56,272 nt of DNA from assembly GCA_903905065.1 (NCBI GenBank), contig CAIVEW010000034.1, positions 1 to 56,272 on the forward strand. The letters are read 5' to 3'. The notes under the pieces were generated by a model. The model ran no database searches and had not been told where the DNA came from. It worked only from the letters and a program-made list of their open reading frames with translations. The position numbers and the translations under genes were made by a program. The DNA comes from an uncultured Bacteroidota bacterium (lineage in GTDB: Bacteria > Bacteroidota > Bacteroidia > Chitinophagales > Chitinophagaceae). Shown in pieces: positions 35,050 through 42,785 of the stretch; the first letter of the stretch is position 1, and each line of letters begins with the position of its first letter.

Positions 35050-37244
35050 GTTTAAGTAATGCATTTGAAGTTCGGAGATACGATTTTAATTCCCACCTGT
35101 TTAATGAGTTTCAAAATTTACATTATGCGAAAGACCTTTGGCCGGTTGTCTACATTTTAAGTGATGGTAAAATAAAAAGGGCATATGTAGGAGAAACTAC
35201 AGATGCATTTGCCAGGATGAACAGCCACTTGAAAAACAATGACAAAAACAGGCTGACAGCAGTCCATTTAATTACTAGTGACAAGTTTAATAAATCAGCT
35301 ACACTTGATATTGAGTCGAATTTGATAAAATATATTTCAGGTGATGGTCAGTATGATTTAATAAACGGGAATATCGGTCTAGCCAATCATAACTACTATC
35401 AAAAAAAAGCGGTTTACTGGGAGATTTTTACATCAATTTGGGACAAACTGAGATCTGAAGGGGTAGCCAAACATTCAATTGATTACATCAATAACTCCGA
35501 TCTATTCAAATATTCTCCCTACAAGAGTTTATCTAGTGAGCAAAGGAGCGGCTTGTTAGTTATCATTAAGAATTTATTGAGAGGTGATTTTAAAACGGTT
35601 ATTGTAAATGGTGGCGCAGGAACCGGTAAAACAATTTTGGCAGTTTTTTTATTTAAGCTACTTAATTCTAATCTTGAAGATTTCAATTTCAAAGAATTTG
35701 CAGAGGACGAAACCGAATTCATACAACTAATCAAAGAACTAAAGCTTAAGTACCCCAGCCCCAAAATGGCACTGGTAGTGCCGATGACTTCGTTTAGAAA
35801 TACTTTAAAAAAAGTGTTTAAAAACGTCAAAGGCTTAAACCATAGTATGGTAATTGGGCCTTCTGAAATTGCTAATGATAAATTTGATATTGTTGTGGTA
35901 GATGAATCGCACCGATTGAGACGAAGAGTCAATCTCGGAAGCTACTTCCACGCGTTCGACAGCGCATGCAAGAAATTGGATTTAGATAAAAATAGTTGCA
36001 GTGAATTGGATTGGATAGTTAAGCAGTCCGAAAATGCAATTTTATTTTATGATGAAAATCAATCCATCAAACCATCTGATGTTCAAAAAGCAGACTTTAA
36101 TAAATTGAAGTTCCAAAAAACAACCAAGGTAGAGTATCTAAAGTCTCAATTCAGAGTAAAAGGTGGGAATGATTATGTCGGATATATTGATAAACTACTG
36201 GGCTGTTCGGTAACACCTAATAGTGCGAAATTTAAGAATCAAGAATACGAATTTTTGCTTTTCGATTCGATAGAAGATATTGTGCGTGAGATCAAATCCA
36301 GGAATGAAGAAAGTGGACTCTCTCGGCTAATTGCAGGTTATTCATGGAAATGGATATCTAAGAATGATAAAAAGAAGTTTGACATTAAGATCGACAATAT
36401 CGACTTAATGTGGAACAATAAAAGTGATGACTGGATAAATCCAGATAACTCGGTAAATGAAGTCGGTTGTATACACACTACTCAAGGGTATGATCTAAAT
36501 TATGCAGGGATAATTTTCGGGAAAGAAATATCCTATGATAAAACGAAGGATGAAATAGTTATTTTAAAGGAGAATTATTTTGACATAAATGGGAAGAACT
36601 CAATAAAAGATCCTTCGGAATTAAAAGCGTTTATACTAAACATTTACAGGACGATAATGCTGCGAGGTATCAAAGGCACTTACGTTTACGCCTGTGATAA
36701 ATCTCTTAGGGAATATTTCACAAAACATATTATGCCGTACAAGACAGAAAAAATCATAGCACTTTTACCTAGCGATAATGTTATCCCGTTTGAAAACTCA
36801 ATTCCCGTTTATGATTTAAAAGCTGCGGCAGGTAATTTTAGTGATTTGCAAATTGTTGATGAAAATATTAATGACTTTCAGTGGGTAGAAATACCTTCAA
36901 GATATAAACCAACAAAAGATTTTTTTGCTTGTACTGTCGTAGGAGAATCGATGAATAAAATTATTCCGAGTGGTTCCGTTTGTTTATTTCGAAAATATTC
37001 CGGTGGTTCCAGAAATGGTAAAATTGTATTAGTGGCGCATACCGATATTCAGGACCCTGATTTCGGTTCAGGTTATACGGTAAAGGAGTACCACAGTAAA
37101 AAGAAAAGTGAAAATGATCAATGGGAGCATGAGTCAATTACATTGAAACCCTTATCCTACAATTCAGAATATGAACCTATTGAAATTACCGGAGACGAAT
37201 CAGTCAATTTGAAAGTAGTCGGTATTTTTGAAATGGTTTTATAA
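35046..37244 (+). CDS. GIY-YIG nuclease / DUF2075 helicase / S24 peptidase fusion
   Basis: This 732-residue protein joins three activities. Residues about 30-95 form a GIY-YIG nuclease-like domain (PVVYILSDG, AYVGETTDAFARMNSHL, catalytic-type Glu in DIESNLIKYI). Residues about 165-580 form a DUF2075 superfamily I helicase/ATPase, with Walker A GGAGTGKT (Lys195) and Walker B VVVDESH (Asp286, Glu287). Later motifs are YLKSQFRVKGG, GCIHTTQGYDLNYAGIIFG and YRTIMLRGIKGTYVY. Residues about 590-732 match the LexA/UmuD/CI (S24) autoprotease domain: Ala595-Gly596 as candidate cleavage site, GESM with catalytic Ser635, and Lys680 in YTVKEYH. All catalytic residues are intact. It is translationally coupled to the MazG-like gene. 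The role is probably defence or DNA-damage response. Confidence 0.9.
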   Translation: MSLSNAFEVRRYDFNSHLFNEFQNLHYAKDLWPVVYILSDGKIKRAYVGETTDAFARMNSHLKNNDKNRLTAVHLITSDKFNKSATLDIESNLIKYISGDGQYDLINGNIGLANHNYYQKKAVYWEIFTSIWDKLRSEGVAKHSIDYINNSDLFKYSPYKSLSSEQRSGLLVIIKNLLRGDFKTVIVNGGAGTGKTILAVFLFKLLNSNLEDFNFKEFAEDETEFIQLIKELKLKYPSPKMALVVPMTSFRNTLKKVFKNVKGLNHSMVIGPSEIANDKFDIVVVDESHRLRRRVNLGSYFHAFDSACKKLDLDKNSCSELDWIVKQSENAILFYDENQSIKPSDVQKADFNKLKFQKTTKVEYLKSQFRVKGGNDYVGYIDKLLGCSVTPNSAKFKNQEYEFLLFDSIEDIVREIKSRNEESGLSRLIAGYSWKWISKNDKKKFDIKIDNIDLMWNNKSDDWINPDNSVNEVGCIHTTQGYDLNYAGIIFGKEISYDKTKDEIVILKENYFDINGKNSIKDPSELKAFILNIYRTIMLRGIKGTYVYACDKSLREYFTKHIMPYKTEKIIALLPSDNVIPFENSIPVYDLKAAAGNFSDLQIVDENINDFQWVEIPSRYKPTKDFFACTVVGESMNKIIPSGSVCLFRKYSGGSRNGKIVLVAHTDIQDPDFGSGYTVKEYHSKKKSENDQWEHESITLKPLSYNSEYEPIEITGDESVNLKVVGIFEMVL

Positions 37245-37752
37245 GAAACGGGGAGGGCAAGGAAACTTAACTTTCTTAACCTGACTTCAGCGCACTATTT
37301 TTTTTATCACCCTACTTCGGTAGCCTTCTTTGAAGGAAAGGGGAGAGTTTTTCCTGTGGAAGTTTTTTCTATCGCCTCGAAAAGTTGCTGAATAGAATCA
37401 CAATTGTACGCTGGTGCCAATCCTTCGGCAAGCTCGGAAGGCTCAGTAATGAACTGAACGTACAAGTGTGCGACGCAACGGAAGGTGATAGTAGCACCAT
37501 TGTTTGGGCCCTCCTCCGCTAAAGCTACGGCGGGCAATGCCCGAAAAAATTCTTCGGTATTTGTTATACGCTTATTGGCATTGTCTATTCTGTGCATACA
37601 TTTTTAGTGCGTGTATCAGAAGGTTTCAACAAAAACGGGGAATAAATGAAAGCTACGGCCGCCGTTCCCCTACGCTCACGGAGAGCGGCTAGATTTGACG
37701 TTTCGCATTAATAATTTACATAACTTTGCGAACATTTTTAACATAACTACAT
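37245..37752. other. 508-bp gene-free region with dispersed motifs
   Basis: A 96-codon reading frame on the minus strand (37307-37597) is split by dispersed repeat sequence and is not convincing as a gene. The region contains CCTTCGGCAAGCTC at 37423-37436 (also at 33449) and two AAAGCTACGGC motifs (37521 and 37649; a third at 42748). It ends with the ahcY promoter. It lies downstream of the helicase fusion; no hairpin terminator is obvious. Confidence 0.6.
37694..37728 (+). promoter_or_regulatory. Candidate ahcY promoter
   Basis: TTTG at 37694-37697, a 23-bp spacer and a perfect TAnnTTTG box (TAACTTTG, 37721-37728) precede ahcY. The transcript would start about 18 nt before the ATG at 37753. 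Confidence 0.55.
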
Positions 37753-39081
37753 ATGAGCACGATGACTCGTTCGAAAATTGACTTTAAGCTGCCTTACAAA
37801 GTGAAGGACATTACCCTGGCGGAATGGGGACGTAAAGAGATAAGACTGGCGGAAGCGGAAATGCCGGGCCTGATGGCCATTCGCGCAGAGTATGGCCCCA
37901 GCCAACCGCTGAAAGGCGCGCGCATAGCGGGTTGCCTGCACATGACCATTCAGACTGCGGTGCTGATAGAAACACTGACTGCGCTGGGCGCTGAGGTGCG
38001 CTGGAGCTCGTGCAACATCTTCTCTACCCAAGACCACGCTGCAGCGGCGATAGCAGCAGCAGGTATAGGCGTATTTGCCTGGAAAGGCCAAAGCCTGGCT
38101 GATGCCGACTGGTGCATAGAGCAGACTTTATTCTTCGGCAGCGAAGACAAGCCGCTGAACATGATTCTTGACGACGGCGGTGACCTCACCAACATAGTTC
38201 TGGACCACTACACAGAGCTGATACAGCACATAAAGGGCCTGAGCGAAGAAACAACTACCGGCGTACACCGCCTGTATGAGCGTATGGCTAAGGGCACGCT
38301 GCCCATGCCGGCGATCAATGTGAACGACTCGGTGACCAAATCTAAGTTTGACAACAAATATGGTTGCCAGGAAAGCCTGGTGGATGCTATCCGCCGCGCT
38401 ACCGATGTGATGATGGCTGGTAAAGTGGCTGTTGTAGGCGGTTATGGCGACGTAGGAAAAGGTTCTGCATTGTCGCTGCGTGGCGCCGGCGCCCGCGTGA
38501 TGGTGACGGAAATAGACCCGATCTGCGCGCTGCAGGCTGCTATGGACGGTTTTGAAGTTAAACGTATGATAGATGCGGTGAAAGAAGCAGACATCATCGT
38601 TACCGCATCCGGCTGCCGCGACCTCATCACAGAAAAGCACTTCCGCGCGATGAAGGACAAGGCGATCGTTTGTAACATAGGCCACTTCGATATAGAAATA
38701 GACATGGCATGGCTGAATGGCGCTTATGGCAACACCAAGGATACCATCAAGCCACAGGTAGACCTCTATAACATAGACGGCAAGGAAGTGATAGTACTGG
38801 CTGAAGGCCGCCTGGTGAACCTGGGTTGCGCTACAGGCCATCCTAGCTTCGTAATGAGCAACTCATTCAGCAACCAGACACTGGCACAGATAGAACTGTG
38901 GCAGAACCACAGCAAGTATGAGAACAAAGTATACGTTCTGCCTAAGCACCTGGACGAGAAGGTAGCACGCCTGCACCTTGCAAAGGTGGGCGCTCAGCTG
39001 GAAGAGCTCAGCGATGCACAGAGCGAATACCTGGGCATACCTAAGGAAGGGCCTTACAAGGCGGAAATGTACCGTTACTAA
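37753..39081 (+). CDS. ahcY: Adenosylhomocysteinase
   Basis: This 442-residue cytoplasmic enzyme reversibly splits S-adenosylhomocysteine into adenosine and homocysteine, removing the inhibitor left by methyltransferases. Family signatures are abundant: [56 protein letters not shown] around the catalytic Lys/Asp. The NAD-binding loop is [13 protein letters not shown], followed by [17 protein letters not shown] and the C-terminal KxxxYRY end (YKAEMYRY). Length is about that of bacterial homologues. It has its own promoter and is followed by a hairpin. Nothing in the neighbouring genes shares its pathway. Confidence 0.98.
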   Translation: MSTMTRSKIDFKLPYKVKDITLAEWGRKEIRLAEAEMPGLMAIRAEYGPSQPLKGARIAGCLHMTIQTAVLIETLTALGAEVRWSSCNIFSTQDHAAAAIAAAGIGVFAWKGQSLADADWCIEQTLFFGSEDKPLNMILDDGGDLTNIVLDHYTELIQHIKGLSEETTTGVHRLYERMAKGTLPMPAINVNDSVTKSKFDNKYGCQESLVDAIRRATDVMMAGKVAVVGGYGDVGKGSALSLRGAGARVMVTEIDPICALQAAMDGFEVKRMIDAVKEADIIVTASGCRDLITEKHFRAMKDKAIVCNIGHFDIEIDMAWLNGAYGNTKDTIKPQVDLYNIDGKEVIVLAEGRLVNLGCATGHPSFVMSNSFSNQTLAQIELWQNHSKYENKVYVLPKHLDEKVARLHLAKVGAQLEELSDAQSEYLGIPKEGPYKAEMYRY

Positions 39082-39125
39082 GTCGATAGTCGTGAGTCGT
39101 AAGTCTTGCGAGTAGATAATAGATT

Positions 39126-39148
39126 GAGGGCCCGCGTTGCGGGCCCTC
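39126..39148. terminator. GC-rich hairpin after ahcY
   Basis: A perfect 10-bp stem (GAGGGCCCGC and its complement) with a GTT loop lies 45 bp after the ahcY stop, between convergent genes. The tail is GGTAATTT rather than a T run, so it is a moderate terminator at best. Confidence 0.65.
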
Positions 39149-39194
39149 GGTAATTTATGGGGCGTGGCATCGGTGAGGAAACAGCCCGAAGCGA

Positions 39195-39222
39195 GTAGAG
39201 ACGCCATGCATGGCGTCTCTAC
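39195..39222. repeat. 28-bp perfect palindrome, GTAGAGACGC type
   Basis: The 14-bp arm GTAGAGACGCCATG is followed directly by its exact complement. A related copy is present at 55271-55292 (GAGACGCAA, loop AGCA, then its complement). Both copies lie between convergent gene ends. This is a dispersed REP-like palindrome. Confidence 0.85.
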
Positions 39223-39248
39223 AAAATATAGGCAATGACAAACGCGGG

Positions 39249-41630
39249 CTATGCAACCTTGATGTCCTTTTTGGGGAGGGCGCTGTAGAGGCTGTTGAGG
39301 AGGCCGCTCTTTATGGATTGCGATTTGTGCACATCACTGATCCATACCTGCAGGGTTATGTTCATCGACTGGCCGGTGACACCCACCAGCAGTATCTCGG
39401 GGGGTATGGTCATCACTACGTGTTCGTCCTTGGCCAGCACTTCCATAATGGCTGCCTGCACCTCTTCGAACGAAAGCGTGGAAACGAGCGCCAGCGGGAT
39501 TTCTATACGTACGTTGTCGTTGCGCAGGGTCCAGTTGATGACACGGCCGGAGAGGAGGTCGGCATTGGGCATGATGATCTCGGCGCCTTCTTCCATCACT
39601 ATCTTGCTGGAGCGTATACCGATGTCGAGTACCCTCCCCTTCTTGTCGCCCAGTTCTATGAAGTCGCCAATGCGGAAGGGCTGCTCGAAGATGAGGATGA
39701 CGCCGGACACGAGGTTGTTGACAATGCTCTGCAAGCCCAGGCCAATGCCTACACCCAATGCGCCGAGTACTATGGTGATCTTGTCCATAGGTATGCCGGA
39801 GGCCGCAACCGCTATCAGGAAGCCGATGACGATGAGCACCAGCCGCGTCATAGCCAGGCGGGAGCCATTCTTCTTCACCTCGGGGTCCCAGGTGGCATCT
39901 GCCTTGCCATAGAGTGCGCCCACGCCTTGCTGCAGCATGTTGGATATGTAGATGATGGCCAGGAATAGCAGTATGTTCCCAATCTGGAAGGTGGTGCTGC
40001 CTATCTTCCGCTCGCTGGTGAGGAAGTCGAAGATATGGGTGAAGAGGAAGTTGTAGAGGTTGAGGCTCACCGAGAAAACGATGACCCAGATAACTATAGA
40101 AACCGCAATCACGGCTTTTCTTACCAGGTTTTCTATTTTCTCGAAGTTGAGCTTCGCCGCCATGCCACCCTTCATTTTGTTTACCATGGTCTGCAGTTCG
40201 AATGCCTCTATGATTATTTGGATAAAGATGGAGAGGCCTATGACCTGGGTGAGCCCATAGATAGCAGTAACCCCGAAGATCTTGGCCAGGCTGAGCCTGC
40301 CGAAAAGATTGCAGATAGCGGCGGTGAGATTGAGCAGCACATAAATACCTGACACAACCTTTATCATCAGCGAGAAAGTGAGGGTATTCCGCCGCAGTGT
40401 CCGGAACCAAAGAATGCCAAAGGCAACTGAAATAAGATTTAATGTGAGCAGAAATACACGGAAGCCAAGATCGGGCGTGAGGGTGGCCGCCGTGATGGAA
40501 AAGATAAAGTAGAGTGCCCCTATTGCGAGCCAGTAATAGAACAGTTTACGTGGCCATGCCTTCCAGAGAATGGCGGTGAGCGCAACAACAAGCAACATCT
40601 CCATCATAGCTACATAAGCAGTAGGAGGGTGCAGGTCAAAGAACGGAGCAACATTGAATAACACAACAAGGGTGACCAATATGGGCACTTTCTTAATAAA
40701 GTAGAATGACCGCTGGTGCACTGTGGCAATGCTGCCGCCTTTTTCTATTCTTGTGAAATTCCGGAATATCCACAGCAGGAACAGCAGCCCGGCAAAGAGC
40801 AGCCATAGCTGGTCGCTTACGTTTCGGCGGAAGTAGTAGTTGAGTATTTTTCGCTGGCCGTGGTAGGAGCGTTTTGCCAATTGGTCGGTCTGTGCATTAT
40901 CACCAATGGTTTTGCTGTTAATGTTCCAGAGGTAATCGTACTCCTTGCCCATGGACCGGCTGCTTACTTTCTTAAGCAGGTCGTGGCTTTTGTTTTGCAG
41001 GTCTATGGTAGTGAAATACTCGTTTGAGACGCTGCCTTGCAACTGGTTGATGCGGGAAAGATTGTCACTGATGGCTTTCTTTGCCAGGCCCCACTTGCTC
41101 TTCAGGTCGTTGATCTCATTTATATAAATGCTTCTGAAGGAAGAGTCTCGCAGTATCTGGTGGAGCAGGCTGTCGCGCTTAAAGGCTCCCATTTCGTTGC
41201 TCATTTCCACAAGCTCCTTGTCATATTTGAACAGTTGTGTTCGCCAGTCGGTGAGCTGGCCCTGGAGGCTGGTGAGCAGCAGATCGAACATCTGGAGGTT
41301 CTTTACATCCAGGACGCTGTTATAGATAGACAGGTTCTCGTCGATGATGTCTATGTTGGAATCTATTTCGGGAAGGTTGTCTACAATATCGCTGGTGCTG
41401 AAACCAACAGTGGTGGCATTGAGTATGCGGTTGAGCGTATTATGTACGTTCTCTATCTTATTGAGAATACTGTCAAGGCCTATTTCGTTAAGGGCGCTAT
41501 CGGTAAGCACCAACGCATGCTTTTCCGCAACCGACTTCCTGAAACGCACGGTATCCCTGACATGGCGGGCATTAGCGCTAAGCGCGAAAAGCGCCAGCAA
41601 TGTGAACAAAAGAAAGAACCGAAACTTCAT
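39249..41630 (-). CDS. Large MscS-family mechanosensitive channel
   Basis: This protein of about 793 residues is a multi-domain MscS-type channel that releases solutes under osmotic downshock. ATG 41630 gives a signal peptide (MKFRFFLLFTLLALFALSANA), which supports it over an upstream in-frame start. A long periplasmic, coiled-coil-rich N-terminal part (about 25-260) precedes about 8-10 membrane segments. The pore helix reads ITIVLGALGVGIGLGLQSIVNNLVSGVILIFEQPFRIGDFIELG. It is followed by the beta domain signature GRVLDIGIRSSKIVMEEGAEIIMPNADLLSGRVINWT. Size and layout resemble MscK/MscM rather than the small MscS. It is convergent with ahcY, and a small membrane protein lies 55 bp upstream. 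Confidence 0.95.
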   Translation of the reverse strand: MKFRFFLLFTLLALFALSANARHVRDTVRFRKSVAEKHALVLTDSALNEIGLDSILNKIENVHNTLNRILNATTVGFSTSDIVDNLPEIDSNIDIIDENLSIYNSVLDVKNLQMFDLLLTSLQGQLTDWRTQLFKYDKELVEMSNEMGAFKRDSLLHQILRDSSFRSIYINEINDLKSKWGLAKKAISDNLSRINQLQGSVSNEYFTTIDLQNKSHDLLKKVSSRSMGKEYDYLWNINSKTIGDNAQTDQLAKRSYHGQRKILNYYFRRNVSDQLWLLFAGLLFLLWIFRNFTRIEKGGSIATVHQRSFYFIKKVPILVTLVVLFNVAPFFDLHPPTAYVAMMEMLLVVALTAILWKAWPRKLFYYWLAIGALYFIFSITAATLTPDLGFRVFLLTLNLISVAFGILWFRTLRRNTLTFSLMIKVVSGIYVLLNLTAAICNLFGRLSLAKIFGVTAIYGLTQVIGLSIFIQIIIEAFELQTMVNKMKGGMAAKLNFEKIENLVRKAVIAVSIVIWVIVFSVSLNLYNFLFTHIFDFLTSERKIGSTTFQIGNILLFLAIIYISNMLQQGVGALYGKADATWDPEVKKNGSRLAMTRLVLIVIGFLIAVAASGIPMDKITIVLGALGVGIGLGLQSIVNNLVSGVILIFEQPFRIGDFIELGDKKGRVLDIGIRSSKIVMEEGAEIIMPNADLLSGRVINWTLRNDNVRIEIPLALVSTLSFEEVQAAIMEVLAKDEHVVMTIPPEILLVGVTGQSMNITLQVWISDVHKSQSIKSGLLNSLYSALPKKDIKVA

Positions 41631-41685
41631 AATACAGAGGTTTTTATAAAACACAATGAAAACATTATGCCGGGACTAAGGATGT

Positions 41686-41865
41686 TTATCTCGATCTGTG
41701 CTTCCTGATATAAATGACTATACATACCAGCAGTAAGGCGCTGGCTATCCACGATCCCACCATTGCCGCGTTGGCATAAGGGAAGCCATAACTCCTGGCC
41801 ATGGCGAGATATATGGCACACAACAACCACACCGCGATAACTATTATTATAATGGACTTATTCAT
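41686..41865 (-). CDS. Small two-helix membrane protein
   Basis: Starting at ATG 41865 this is a 59-residue protein with two hydrophobic helices (IIIIVIAVWLLCAIYLAMA and MVGSWIASALLLVCIVIYI), a short loop (RSYGFPYANAA) and a basic tail (RKHRSR). A longer reading adds 13 residues in front and is less likely. It precedes the MscS-like gene by 55 bp in the same direction, so the two may share a transcript. It is divergent from dps. Such short membrane proteins are often missed; no function is recognisable. Confidence 0.6.
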   Translation of the reverse strand: MNKSIIIIVIAVWLLCAIYLAMARSYGFPYANAAMVGSWIASALLLVCIVIYIRKHRSR

Positions 41866-41936
41866 GGTAATAAAGATAATGATTCCCCGCAGGTGCTGCA
41901 ACAATAAAAAAACGTTATCCTGCTATTCAAGAATAC

Positions 41937-41970
41937 TTGAGGTGATGAATATCAGCATTTGATAGTTTTG
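41937..41970 (+). promoter_or_regulatory. Candidate dps promoter
   Basis: TTG at 41937-41939, a 23-bp spacer and a perfect TAnnTTTG box (TAGTTTTG, 41963-41970) precede dps. The predicted start of transcription near 41977 lies after a GTG that could extend the gene, which rules out that longer start. Confidence 0.5.
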
Positions 41971-42002
41971 CAGTGCATAATTTTACAAAAAACACATACC
42001 AT

Positions 42003-42473
42003 ATGAAAGCAAACATTGGCATCAACGATGCACACCTGCTGGGAACAGCAACACTACTGAATGTATTACTCGCAGATGAGTTCACGCTCTACGCCAAGAC
42101 CCGGAACTACCACTGGAATGTGGCAGGCCCCAGTTTTATGGAGATGCACAAATTTTTTGAAGGCCAGTATGAAGAGCTGGATGAGATCATGGACGAAGTA
42201 GCCGAGCGTGTTCGCATGCTGGGCCATTATTCCCTGGGCTCTCTGAATGCCTTTGCGAAGGCTACCCGCCTCACTGAAGGGCAGGATGAAAGTAATACCA
42301 TGAAGATGATCCAAAGCCTGCTTAATGATCACGAGACTATCATCCGCGCATGCAGGAATGATATCAATACGGTGCAAGACCAGTATAAGGACGCAGGTAC
42401 GGCTGACTTCATTACCGGTGTGATGAAGAGCCATGAGAAAATGGCGTGGATGCTGAGGGCGTATTTGAGGTAG
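42003..42473 (+). CDS. dps: Dps-family ferritin-like protein
   Basis: This 156-residue protein forms the 12-subunit Dps cage that oxidises and stores iron and protects DNA under starvation or peroxide stress. The ferroxidase ligands match the E. coli pattern with an offset of 14: His37 and His49, then Asp64 and Glu68 in EIMDEVAERVRMLG. YHWNVAGPSFMEMHKFFE is a clear family signature. The start at ATG 42003 (MKANIGINDAHLL) is set by the promoter position. The N-terminus is short and lacks the Lys-rich DNA-binding tail of E. coli Dps, so iron storage may be the main role. It stands alone. Confidence 0.96.
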   Translation: MKANIGINDAHLLGTATLLNVLLADEFTLYAKTRNYHWNVAGPSFMEMHKFFEGQYEELDEIMDEVAERVRMLGHYSLGSLNAFAKATRLTEGQDESNTMKMIQSLLNDHETIIRACRNDINTVQDQYKDAGTADFITGVMKSHEKMAWMLRAYLR

Positions 42474-42785
42474 ATACTGCTAAGTTAAAAGTAAGAAGTA
42501 AAAACCTAAAAGTTGTGGCGTCGGCACTTAGCGGTGCTCGCTTTAATGTGTTGGGGCTTAAAACCGCTCCTTTGTTATGTACATTTCACGCAAAGGGCGC
42601 AAAGAAGCTTGTCGATTTGCAAAAAACGCAAAGGGCGCAAAGACTGCAACGATAAGTTGCGATATTTAGATGGTATAGTCCGGGAAGATGTGACACACCG
42701 AACCTCCTTCGCGGCAGCCTCGCTAAAGCTATGACTGCTGAAAGAAAAAAGCTACGGCGGTTGACAAAGGAGTGCCACATCTGTT
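42474..42785. other. 312-bp convergent spacer with repeats
   Basis: No gene is supported here, between the ends of dps and the SNF2 helicase gene. It holds the 16-bp direct repeat at 42589, an AAAGCTACGGCGG motif at 42748 (also at 37521) and an AT-rich AAGTAAGAAGT stretch. No clean terminator hairpin was found. Confidence 0.6.
42589..42642. repeat. 16-bp direct repeat CGCAAAGGGCGCAAAG
   Basis: CGCAAAGGGCGCAAAG occurs at 42589-42604 and at 42627-42642, 38 bp apart. Each copy is itself a near-duplication of CGCAAAG. This motif type recurs in intergenic DNA of many bacteria. Confidence 0.9.

Noticed and set aside
37307-37597. 96-codon minus-strand frame before ahcY
   Set aside because: Its middle is built from the dispersed CCTTCGGCAAGCTC and AAAGCTACGGC sequence. 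It has no recognisable domain and no start context.
38128-38841. 237-codon minus-strand frame opposite ahcY
   Set aside because: It is antisense to one of the best conserved enzymes and has no domain of its own.
39334-40410. 358-codon minus-strand frame within the MscS-like gene
   Set aside because: It is a frame-shifted reading of the channel gene with Arg/His/Pro-rich low-quality composition. The channel frame has the MscS pore motif.
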